Shown here piece by piece: positions 56,812 to 64,000 of a DNA stretch of 64,000 bases (position 1 is its first letter; each line of letters begins with the position of its first letter). The translations under genes were made by a program, and so were the position numbers. This DNA comes from Acidobacteria bacterium bin61 (GTDB lineage: Bacteria; Acidobacteriota; Vicinamibacteria; Marinacidobacterales; Marinacidobacteraceae): the NCBI GenBank assembly GCA_002238705.1, contig MPMW01000004.1, positions 1 through 64,000 of the forward strand, written 5' to 3'. A model generated the notes under the pieces. It did not search any database and was not told where the DNA came from. It saw nothing but the letters and a program-made list of their open reading frames with translations.

Positions 56812-59739
56812 CTAGAAGGAGTAGCGGAGGGCCAGTTCGAACTGGCGGGAAGGGGCGTTGATGTTCGACGCCAGGGAGCCCTCGTTGTCGCCGAACCCGC
56901 TCGCGCGCAGGTTGCCGCTCGGATTTCCGAAGTTCGCCCGGTCAAAGGCGTTCAGCACCTGGAAGACCAGCTCGACCCCGTGGGTCCCGCTCAGGAAGAA
57001 GTTCTTCGAAGCCCGGAAGTCAAAGTTCAGGAAGTTCGAACACGCGAAGTCGGTCACCGGCGTGCGGCCCTGGTCCTGGCGGTAGGCGTTCGCGAGGCCG
57101 AGATCCAGATTGCGGCATCCGTAGGTGTTCGCCGCACTGAAACCCGGGGCCAGGTCGCCCGAATAGTCGTCACCGTTCAGGTTGGTCCCGGAGTTCACGA
57201 GCACCGGGAGCGGCGAGCGGTAGTCCATGATCGTGGAGACCCGGATGTCGAACGGCAGGACGATGATGGCACTGCTCACCAGCCGGTGGCGGCGGTCCGT
57301 ACCGCCCGGGTGGGTCACGCGCGTGTATCCCGGGAAACGGCTGTCCCACCCCGACGTCTCGACGTTCCGGGTCCAGAGTTCCGTGGTGTCGCTCTTGGCC
57401 AGGGTGTAGCTGACCAGGAACTGCCAGCCGTCCGCGTAGCGCTTCTCGAACTTGGCGTAAAACGCCTGGTAGTCGTGATCGAGGAGCGAGTACGTGGCGT
57501 TCACGTTCCGGAACTGGGGCCAGGGGCGCACGCCATCGATCGCGTAGTTGAGGTTGATATTTCGCTGGGCGTCGGCGCGGGTCGCCACCCGGGTCAGGTC
57601 GAGCGAGAGCGCCATGTCGTCCCGGAGTTGATGCGCAACGCCCAGGTTGAAGTGGTGGGCGTAGGGCTGCTCGTAGTCGTTGTCGAGAACCGTGATGTTC
57701 GGCGGCGCAGTGGAGACGAACTCCTCGCGGGAACGCCCGCCGAGCGGATCCAGGAAGTCCGGATTGTTGATGACGATCTGCTGCGCCTGGTGCCACCAGC
57801 GCTCGCCGAAGTTCGTGAGTGTCCGGATGTTCTCGAAGAACTTGCCGTATCCGCCCTTGACGGTGGTTCGGCCGGTGTTGTCCCCGGAGAGGTCGTACAC
57901 GAAGCCGATGCGGGGGCCCCAGTTGTTCTTGTCGCCCCGGCGCTCCGCGCCCTCGTGGAACGGGATCGGCAGCGGGAACTGAATGTCCCGGATGTCCTCG
58001 TTCATGGGGCCGGCCTGGAGGTCATAGCGGAGTCCGAGGTTCAGCGTGAGACGGTCGCTCGTTATGTCGTCCTGGGTGTAGATCGAGAAGTGGTGGACCG
58101 GCACCCGGTCATACACCGGCTGGCGCTGGATGTACTGGATCGGGTGCGTGTCGGGGTTGTTCGGGTCGAACGGCTCGTTGGTATCGAAGATGAACCGGCC
58201 GTTGTAGCGGCCGGTGCTGTCCGCCTCGAAGTCGATCCAGTTGTAGTCCACCCCGAACTTGACCTGGTGATCGCCGCCCGGCCCCTGCGTGAACCAGGTG
58301 AAGTCGTCCTTGAACTGCCAACGGGTCTCGGGACCCATCTGGTCGTTGCAGGAACCCGTGCGCAGGTCGGGTCGACGGATTTCCTGATCACAAAGCGCGA
58401 GCCGCTCGGCGTTGAAGTCGCCGGCGGCAAAGGAGCCGTGGCTGAACGCGGGACTCACCTCGTACTTCGAAAACGCTCGCTGGAAGCGGAATTCGTTCAG
58501 CGAATTGGCGCCGGTCACTGAGGTCACCCCGAAGACTTCCGCGTTTCGCGGCACCGCGAAGTCGAACCCCTCGGTGGTGATCCCCCTGGCATTCAGGTTG
58601 GGCCGGTACTCGTTCTCCCACGCCACCCGCAGCCAGATGGAGTGGTCCTCGTTGAGCTGGTGGTTGAGGCGAGCGAGCCACATGTAGCGCCACTCGTCCT
58701 TCGGGAACGTGCCGTCGAATTCCGGGAACACTCCACGCGTATCGATGTCGTAGAACAGCTCCTCGTTCGTCCGCTCGTAAGCAAAGAAGAAGTGAGTACG
58801 GTCCTCCACGATCGGGCCACCGAAGGAACCGCCGAACTGGTGCCGGCGGTACTCCGGCTTCTCGAAGCTCGGGTCGTTCTCGGCGAATTCCTTCTGCTGG
58901 TAAGTCAGCTCGGTGAGCGCCTTGTCGCGGAAGAACCAGAAGGCGCTTCCCGCGAAGTCGTTGGTTCCCGATTTGGTCACCACCGTCATGAGGCCGCCGG
59001 TCGCGAGCCCGTACTCCGCCTTGAAGTTGCTGGTCGTGACCTGGAACTCGCCGATGGCGTCCATCGGGAAGTTCTGGCGCGCCTCGCCCATCTCGGCCCA
59101 GGTGTTGTTCACCCCGTCCACGATGAAGGCGTTCGCGTAGTAGCGGCCGCCGGCGCCCATGTTCACGTTACCGCGGTAGTAGAAGCCGCGGATCGCGTCC
59201 TGGCTGGTCCCGGGGGTCAGCAGCGCGAGGTCCACCCAGCGGCGGGAGGCCACCGGAAGGTCCTGGATCTGGAGGTCCGAAACCGAGGTCGAGATGTCCG
59301 AGCGCCGGGTATCGAGCAGCGGCGCCGTTCCGGTGACGGTGACCGTCTCCTCGACCTGGGCGAGCGCGAGCTCCTGGTTCAGGATGATCGTCTGCTGAAT
59401 CGTCAGGATGACACCCGTGGTCTCCACCGTCTGGAAGCCGGAGAGCTCGGCCCTCACCGTGTAGGTTCCCGGCAGCAGCGCCGGCAGGCGGTAGTCACCG
59501 GTTGCGTCGGAGGTGGAACTCCGGGAAACCCCGGTGTCCTCGTTCACTGCGGTCACGGTGGCGCCCGGAAGGACGGCCCCCGTCGAATCGACGACCTGTC
59601 CCTCGATCTGCCCGTACTGGGCGAGGGCCGGCGTCGCGAGGAAGAGGGCGGCCACCACGACGGCCGCCCCCGAACAGATACGAGCTCTCCAGCACCTCCC
59701 GTTGGGCACTGTCCTGCTGTATCTCGTCGTGTTGGCCAT
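56812..59739 (-). CDS. TonB-dependent receptor with carboxypeptidase-regulatory-like domain (Oar-like)
   Basis: A 975-residue outer-membrane protein. Signal peptide at about 18-41 (VVVAALFLATPALAQ), then a CarboxypepD-regulatory-like domain (GQIEGQVVDSTGAVLPGATV; SATGDYRLPALLPGTYTVRA type, here SDATGDYRLPALLPGTYTVR), a plug domain (ISTSVSDLQIQDLPVASRRW), and a beta barrel ending in ELALRYSF, with the terminal Phe needed for BAM insertion. The cargo is unknown; such Oar-like receptors are abundant in Acidobacteriota and relatives. AGGAGGAG precedes the ATG. A 100-codon upstream extension crosses a repeat element and is rejected. Confidence 0.9.
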   Translation of the reverse strand: MANTTRYSRTVPNGRCWRARICSGAAVVVAALFLATPALAQYGQIEGQVVDSTGAVLPGATVTAVNEDTGVSRSSTSDATGDYRLPALLPGTYTVRAELSGFQTVETTGVILTIQQTIILNQELALAQVEETVTVTGTAPLLDTRRSDISTSVSDLQIQDLPVASRRWVDLALLTPGTSQDAIRGFYYRGNVNMGAGGRYYANAFIVDGVNNTWAEMGEARQNFPMDAIGEFQVTTSNFKAEYGLATGGLMTVVTKSGTNDFAGSAFWFFRDKALTELTYQQKEFAENDPSFEKPEYRRHQFGGSFGGPIVEDRTHFFFAYERTNEELFYDIDTRGVFPEFDGTFPKDEWRYMWLARLNHQLNEDHSIWLRVAWENEYRPNLNARGITTEGFDFAVPRNAEVFGVTSVTGANSLNEFRFQRAFSKYEVSPAFSHGSFAAGDFNAERLALCDQEIRRPDLRTGSCNDQMGPETRWQFKDDFTWFTQGPGGDHQVKFGVDYNWIDFEADSTGRYNGRFIFDTNEPFDPNNPDTHPIQYIQRQPVYDRVPVHHFSIYTQDDITSDRLTLNLGLRYDLQAGPMNEDIRDIQFPLPIPFHEGAERRGDKNNWGPRIGFVYDLSGDNTGRTTVKGGYGKFFENIRTLTNFGERWWHQAQQIVINNPDFLDPLGGRSREEFVSTAPPNITVLDNDYEQPYAHHFNLGVAHQLRDDMALSLDLTRVATRADAQRNINLNYAIDGVRPWPQFRNVNATYSLLDHDYQAFYAKFEKRYADGWQFLVSYTLAKSDTTELWTRNVETSGWDSRFPGYTRVTHPGGTDRRHRLVSSAIIVLPFDIRVSTIMDYRSPLPVLVNSGTNLNGDDYSGDLAPGFSAANTYGCRNLDLGLANAYRQDQGRTPVTDFACSNFLNFDFRASKNFFLSGTHGVELVFQVLNAFDRANFGNPSGNLRASGFGDNEGSLASNINAPSRQFELALRYSF

Positions 59740-59840
59740 GTTCGGCGCTCCTCCTGAGGGAATGAAACGGCGCAGTGATGCCCGGCCGGATGACCGGACG
59801 TTTCGGAAAGTGTCAGATCCGCTGCTGGTCCTCACTCTTG

Positions 59841-60085
59841 ACAACCTGCGGTAAAGCTCTGAAGGCGCTGATTTGCGGCGCGCAGCGCCGCGGGGGGGGG
59901 GGGGGGGTGTGGGGCGGTCCGGTGGCCCGCTTCCCTCCCCCAGCCAAACGAAAGACGATGGTGCGCATCGCTCGGCGATGCGCACCATCACCCCGTGGGG
60001 AAAGCGCCCCGCACGCGCCAGAACCGCCGGATTCAGCATTGCGGAGTTTCCCGGGCATCGTGCGGGGTGCTTTCACCACGGGCTG
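59841..60085. repeat. B element with poly-G tract between the TonB-receptor and DUF2911 genes
   Basis: Left edge ACAACCTGCGGTAAAGC and right edge TTTCACCACGGGCTGCTAA. Inside are GC hairpin GGCGCGCAGCGCC, 15 G (59892-59906), a 14-base-pair perfect hairpin GATGGTGCGCATCG/CGATGCGCACCATC (59957-59989), and the inverted unit 59991-60085 with arms CCCCGTGGGGAAAGCGCC and GTGCGGGGTGCTTTCACCAC. It resembles the two units at 11424-11865. Its right edge includes the TAG stop codon of the DUF2911 gene. No gene is supported from 59740 to 60085. Confidence 0.8.
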
Positions 60086-60589
60086 CTAATCGGCCTTGAA
60101 CATGGCCATCAGGACTGTCTCGCCCCACTCGAAGTGGAGCATGCCGTCGTTCCCCTGTCCGTGGAGAACGACCGTGAACTGTTCGCGCGCCTCGCCCGGG
60201 TGGACCATGAGCGGAATCTCGGCGATGTCCATAGAGGCGTCGTGTTCGGTGCCCCACTGCCCGGTCTGGGAGTTCACGAGCAGCGTCCAGCCGTCCCCCA
60301 TCTTCTTCGCGAAGAGGCTGTAGGAACCGGCCGCGATCTTCGTTCCCGCGAAGTCGAGGTCGCCGCTCGTCGTCAGGGTCGTGGAGGCGTCGGCGCCGAG
60401 CCGCCACACCATGCCGTCGTTGGCCTGGCCCAGCATGTCGCGGCCGTTCAGGCTCGGACGGCCGTACTCGATCGAGACGGTCGCACCGCCCACCGTGGCC
60501 TCGGCGGAGCCCCGCGGGCTCTGGGCGAAGGCGGTGGGAACGGCAATAAGGAGGGCGGCGAGCGCGCCGCCGAGGAATCGGGTCTTCAT
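60086..60589 (-). CDS. DUF2911 family exported protein
   Basis: A 167-residue protein with signal peptide at 1-23 (LIAVPTAFAQ). The DUF2911 body has ATVGGATVSIEYGRPSLNGR, MVWRLGADASTTLTTSGDLD, GTKIAAGSYSLFAKKMGDGW and WGTEHDASMDIAEIPLMVHP. Function is unknown; the domain is a small beta-sandwich. The stop codon TAG falls in the terminal GCTGCTAAT of the adjacent B element. Confidence 0.85.
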   Translation of the reverse strand: MKTRFLGGALAALLIAVPTAFAQSPRGSAEATVGGATVSIEYGRPSLNGRDMLGQANDGMVWRLGADASTTLTTSGDLDFAGTKIAAGSYSLFAKKMGDGWTLLVNSQTGQWGTEHDASMDIAEIPLMVHPGEAREQFTVVLHGQGNDGMLHFEWGETVLMAMFKAD

Positions 60590-60648
60590 GGCTACTCCGT
60601 ATTTCTTGTGTGGTACCTGGACCATTTTTGGTCGGTGGTTGGACAATT

Positions 60649-61212
60649 TCAAACGCCTACCGGAATGCGGCGGGGAACGGGTTTCGAGGGGGACCGGCGG
60701 CGGATGCCGATGACGCGGCCCTTCTCCGAGGGCTCCGGCAGGCCCTCCAGGCGCCGGGAGATTTCCTCGAGGAGGGCGCAGTACTCGGCGGGCATCACCG
60801 CCGAGCGGCGGGTCCGCATGTCCACGTAGACGCCGATGTGCTCGCAGGTGGCGGCGAGCACCGGCTCGCCCCCTTCGCTTTCGGGCTCGCCGAAGAGGCG
60901 CAGGAAGGCGTGGACCAGCTTCTCGCTGAAATCGAGGAGCTGGTAGGTGACGAAGAACGCCCGCCCCGGATGCAACTCGTGCTGGTAGGTGACGTGGTCT
61001 TCCAGCGCGAACGTGGACCCGTTGTCGTTGTCGTTGTCCCAGAGCCCGATGCGGCTCAGCATGTGCTGGGTGGCCTGATCGAAGGCGCGCCGGTAGTAGA
61101 CGACGTTCATGTGGCCGTTCCGGTCGGTCCAGTCGGGCGCGACGACGCCCTCGTAGATGCGGAACCCGCGTTCGGGATCCAGGACCAGGTCGGGAGGCAG
61201 GCGGAACGGCAC
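60649..61212 (-). CDS. Hotdog-fold thioesterase family protein
   Basis: A 187-residue protein of the acyl-CoA thioesterase type. Motif DWTDRNGHMNVVYYRRAFDQ has the conserved Asp-x3-His-Met-Asn of the 4HBT-like group. Further segments are FALEDHVTYQHELHPGRAFF and DFSEKLVHAFLRLF. Cytoplasmic. The natural substrate is not predictable; a fatty-acyl or aromatic-acyl CoA is typical. It is divergent from the S9 peptidase gene. Confidence 0.75.
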   Translation of the reverse strand: MPFRLPPDLVLDPERGFRIYEGVVAPDWTDRNGHMNVVYYRRAFDQATQHMLSRIGLWDNDNDNGSTFALEDHVTYQHELHPGRAFFVTYQLLDFSEKLVHAFLRLFGEPESEGGEPVLAATCEHIGVYVDMRTRRSAVMPAEYCALLEEISRRLEGLPEPSEKGRVIGIRRRSPSKPVPRRIPVGV

Positions 61213-61301
61213 GGCAGCCCGGTAGATTACGTGAACGGGAATGCCGGGGGGACGCCGCGCTTCCCGGTACGCTAGACGCGACGTCTGAGGGAGGGCTCGT
61301 T

Positions 61302-63470
61302 ATGCCTCGCGCCGCTCGTAATTCCTTCCGGTTGCCACCGGGATTCATCCTGCCCGCCGCGGCGCTCCTTGCGTTCGGGTGCGCTCCCGACTGGCCGCCC
61401 CCGCCGGAAACCCGGGTGGAGGTCGTCACCGACACCATCCACGGCGTCGAGATCCCCGATCCCTACCGGTGGCTCGAGGATCAGGACAGCCCGGAGACCC
61501 GGGCGTGGATCGACGCCCAGAACGCCTACGCGGAGGAGATCGTCTCGGACGAGGCGCTCGAGGCCCGGATCGCGGCCCGGATGAGCGAACTGACGGAAAT
61601 CGCGCAGGTATCCGCGCCGCGGGGCGCCGGCGAGCACGAACTCTTCACGCTGCGGCGGCCCGGAGAACTCCAGGCGCGCATCTACCGGCGCGAGAAGCCC
61701 GAGGGGGACCCCACCGGGGAGCGGCCCGGTCCCGACGGGCAATACGAACTCCTCCTCGACGCGCAGGCGCTCGGTTTCGACGACTGGGCGAGCATCGACA
61801 TCGTGGACATCTCTCCCGACGGGTCGCTCCTGCTCTACCGGATCCGGGACGGCGGGCTCGACGAGATCAGCGTGCGGCTCTTCGACCTCGAGACGCTGGA
61901 AGACCGGCCCGACCGGCTGCCCGAGGCGCTCTACGGGACCATCGCCTTCGACGGCGCCGGTGAGGGCTTCTACTACATCCACCGTTCGCGGGAGGACGGC
62001 CCCAGGATCCGCCACCACCGGATCGGCGCCGGGATGAGCGAGGACCGGGAGATCTTCGGCGAGGGCTACGGCCCGGAGACGTTCCTCCGGCTGGAGGAGA
62101 TCGAAGACGGCCGCCTGCTGCTCCTCGGCGTCCAGCACGGCTGGATGCGCAACGACATCTTCGTGATGGACCAGGCGAGCGGCGAAGTCCATCCCGTCAT
62201 CGAGGGCGAACGCGCCCATTTCACCGCCCGCTACGAGGAGGACCGGCTGCTCCTCACCACCGATCTCGACGCCTCGAACTACCGGGTCATCACCATTCCC
62301 ACCGAGGGCGTGGATCCGTCCCGCTGGTCGGACCGCTCGCGCTGGAGCGACTGGATCCCCGAGCAGGAGCACCTCCTGCGCGGCTACACGACGATCGGCG
62401 AGCGCACCTACGTCGAACTCCTCGCGAACGTCAGTTCCCGCATCCTGGTCTTCGAAGCGGGAGACGGCGGACCGTTGCAGGCGGTGGAGGAGGTCCCCCT
62501 GCCCGACTACCACACGGCCAGCTTGAGCAGGCTGGGCGAGGACGGGGCGATGCTCACCCTGTCCTCGTTCACGGTTCCCCAGACCCGCTACCGGCTGGAC
62601 CTCGAGACCTACGAGCGGGAACGCATCGAGCCGCCCCGTCCCGAGTACGACGGAAGCGACGTCCTCGTGGAGCAGGTCTGGTACACGTCGAAGGACGGGA
62701 CCGAGGCGCCGATGTACATCATGCGGCCGCGCGGGGCGGCGCTGGACGGCAACCTGCCCACCCTGCTCCACGGCTACGGCGGTTTCAATGTGAGCGTCAC
62801 GCCGTCCTTCCGGGCACAGGCGGCGGTCTGGGTCGAGGCCGGGGGCGTCTTCGCGGTGGCGACGCTCCGGGGCGGCAGCGAGTTCGGCGAGGACTGGCAC
62901 CGGGACGGCATGCTCCAAAACAAGCAAAACGTCTTCGACGACTTCATCTCCTCGGCGGAATGGCTCATCGGGAACGGCTACACGAATCCGGACCGGCTGG
63001 CCATCATGGGCGGGAGCAACGGCGGCCTGCTGGTGGCGAGCTCCTTCACCCAGCGGCCCGAACTCTTCCGGGCGGTGTATTGCGGCTTCCCCGATCTCGA
63101 CATGGTCCGCTTCTACACCTTCACCGAGACGAACAACATGCCGGCGCTGCTGGAGTACGGGAACGCCGGCATCCCCGAACAGTTCGAGTTCCTGCGCCGG
63201 TACTCGCCCTACCAGGCGGTGGAGGACGGGACCGACTACCCGGCGGTGATGTTCACCCAGGGCGACCTCGACACCCGGGTCCCGCCCCTCCAGGGCCGCA
63301 AGATGGCGGCGCGGGTGCAGGCCGCCTCCTCGTCAGGCCTGCCGGTGATCCTCCGCTACCGCCCGCGGGCGGGGCACGCCGGGGGCCGCAGCCGCGTCCC
63401 GGACCGGGCCATGGACACGGCCTTCCTGATGATGCAGCTCGGCATGAGCTATGGGGAGGAAGCGCCGTAG
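61302..63470 (+). CDS. Prolyl oligopeptidase (S9 family), exported
   Basis: A 722-residue serine peptidase. The first 27 residues form an export signal ending LLAFGC, possibly a lipoprotein signal though the lipobox is imperfect. The S9 N-terminal beta-propeller begins EIPDPYRWLEDQDSPETRAW. The catalytic domain has HGYGGFNVSVTPSF, LRGGSEFGEDWHRDG, the nucleophile in GGSNGGLLVASSF, Asp in QGDLDTRVPP and His in RAGHAGGRSR. It cleaves short proline-containing peptides. It sits next to other exported hydrolases in the window. Confidence 0.92.
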   Translation: MPRAARNSFRLPPGFILPAAALLAFGCAPDWPPPPETRVEVVTDTIHGVEIPDPYRWLEDQDSPETRAWIDAQNAYAEEIVSDEALEARIAARMSELTEIAQVSAPRGAGEHELFTLRRPGELQARIYRREKPEGDPTGERPGPDGQYELLLDAQALGFDDWASIDIVDISPDGSLLLYRIRDGGLDEISVRLFDLETLEDRPDRLPEALYGTIAFDGAGEGFYYIHRSREDGPRIRHHRIGAGMSEDREIFGEGYGPETFLRLEEIEDGRLLLLGVQHGWMRNDIFVMDQASGEVHPVIEGERAHFTARYEEDRLLLTTDLDASNYRVITIPTEGVDPSRWSDRSRWSDWIPEQEHLLRGYTTIGERTYVELLANVSSRILVFEAGDGGPLQAVEEVPLPDYHTASLSRLGEDGAMLTLSSFTVPQTRYRLDLETYERERIEPPRPEYDGSDVLVEQVWYTSKDGTEAPMYIMRPRGAALDGNLPTLLHGYGGFNVSVTPSFRAQAAVWVEAGGVFAVATLRGGSEFGEDWHRDGMLQNKQNVFDDFISSAEWLIGNGYTNPDRLAIMGGSNGGLLVASSFTQRPELFRAVYCGFPDLDMVRFYTFTETNNMPALLEYGNAGIPEQFEFLRRYSPYQAVEDGTDYPAVMFTQGDLDTRVPPLQGRKMAARVQAASSSGLPVILRYRPRAGHAGGRSRVPDRAMDTAFLMMQLGMSYGEEAP

Positions 63471-63534
63471 GGGCGGGGCGAGAGAGCATGCCGCCGGGCG
63501 GGAGGGGGGTACGACGGGTTGGGATGTTTATTCC

Positions 63535-63565
63535 CACTGTGAATAGATATCATTCACATAGTGAA
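63535..63565 (+). promoter_or_regulatory. Palindromic operator candidate at the start of the second DUF4143 gene
   Basis: TGTGAAT (63539-63545) and ATTCACA, with seven bases between, are a perfect inverted repeat, and ATTCAC-ATA-GTGAAT overlaps it and the GTG start codon. The patch is AT-rich against a GC-rich background. Autorepression or repressor control is inferred. Confidence 0.5.
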
Positions 63566-64000
63566 TAACTATCTGCCCCGTGCCAGTGCCGCCAGTCTGG
63601 CGGGGCGCCTCGGGGTGATGCCGGTCACGATCGTCACCGGCGCTCGTCAGACCGGCAAGACCACCTTGGTGCGCAAGCTGACCCCGGGCGAACGGCGCTA
63701 CGCGACCCTCGACGAACCCGACGCCGCGCAGCTCGCCCGGCGCGATCCCCGAACGCTTCTGGGCAGCGGCCGGCTCACGCTCGATGAAGTGCAGCGGGAG
63801 CCCCGCGTGCTTTCCGCCGTCAAACTGGCGGTGGATGAGGAACGGACCCCCGGACGTTTTCTGCTCACCGGGTCCGCCAATCTGCTGCTGATGCGGCGCG
63901 TGTCCGAATCGCTGGCCGGACGGGCCAGTTACCTGACGCTTTGGCCGATGGCGCGCCGGGAACAGCTCGGGCTCGGCGGCTACGGCGTTTGGGACGACCT
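63561..64000 (+). CDS. ATP-binding protein with DUF4143 domain, N-terminal part
   Basis: Open to the window end (146 codons). Translation gives NNYLPRASAASLAGRLGVMP, then Walker A TGARQTGKTTLV, LTLDEVQREPRVL as Walker B, and FLLTGSANLLLMRRVSESLA with GRASYLTLWPMARREQLGLG, a typical DUF4143 ATPase N-terminal half. An in-frame TGA lies upstream, so the GTG within the palindrome or a GTG/ATG about 18 codons later is the start. The C-terminal domain is outside the window. Confidence 0.85.
   Translation, partial: MNNYLPRASAASLAGRLGVMPVTIVTGARQTGKTTLVRKLTPGERRYATLDEPDAAQLARRDPRTLLGSGRLTLDEVQREPRVLSAVKLAVDEERTPGRFLLTGSANLLLMRRVSESLAGRASYLTLWPMARREQLGLGGYGVWDD

Noticed and set aside
56596-58521. Open frame of 641 codons on the plus strand opposite the TonB receptor
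   Set aside because: Val/Glu/Arg-rich shadow of the receptor gene; starts in the hairpin array without a ribosome binding site.
59740-60039. 100-codon N-terminal extension of the TonB receptor
   Set aside because: It runs through the B element and its poly-G tract, while the internal ATG has AGGAGGAG and is followed by a normal signal peptide.

Overview
The window looks like chromosomal DNA from a GC-rich, free-living or host-associated bacterium. An Oar-like TonB-dependent receptor with an N-terminal carboxypeptidase-regulatory domain, a secreted S9 peptidase, an EF-G2 paralogue, DUF4097/DUF2911 proteins and the overall style point to Acidobacteriota or a neighbouring phylum such as Gemmatimonadota. 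That placement is an inference; no rRNA gene is present to settle it.

Layout. (1) 1-7 kb: the N-terminal fragment of an aldehyde dehydrogenase, a secreted P1 aminopeptidase, a DUF4097 protein, a DinB-like protein, an exported asparaginase, and a compact pilM/pilN/pilO-like operon whose last protein seems to carry a PilP/GspC-like end. (2) 7-9.1 kb: an EF-G2 type GTPase. (3) 9.4-51.4 kb: 42 kb in which every recognised gene reads on the minus strand. In transcription order these are rplY-pth-rpsF-rpsR-rplI-dnaB-radA-ispDF-rlmB, then tRNA-Thr-Tyr-Gly-Thr, tuf, rpmG, tRNA-Trp, secE-nusG, rplKAJL, rpoBC, rpsLG, fusA, and the complete S10-spc-alpha series down to rpoA-rplQ, with adk, map and infA. 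Most of the core translation and transcription machinery of the cell is collected here. Strong sigma70-type promoters are visible before the first tRNA (43331-43360) and before rpsL (28678-28707). (4) 51.4-64 kb: accessory genes, namely an N-acyl-D-amino-acid deacylase, an AbrB-PIN toxin-antitoxin pair, a decayed PP2C phosphatase, two DUF4143 ATPases (the second cut by the window end), a small membrane protein, a TonB-dependent receptor, a DUF2911 protein, a thioesterase and a prolyl-oligopeptidase.

The least ordinary content is a mosaic of short non-coding repeats. A ~185-bp MITE-like element (called A here) has CTAG/CTAA-edged termini resembling CAGCCTGTGGYRAAACCC. A second, strongly folded element (B) has related ends and contains long poly-G tracts. 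They sit at gene edges: between rpsK and rpsD, between tRNA genes, beside the toxin-antitoxin pair and beside the TonB gene. In two cases the element end contains the stop codon of the adjoining gene. A further poly-G tract breaks the reading frame of rlmB. Tandem 15-18-bp repeats at three overlapping gene junctions extend the upstream protein and, in two of them, multiply the ribosome binding site of the downstream gene.
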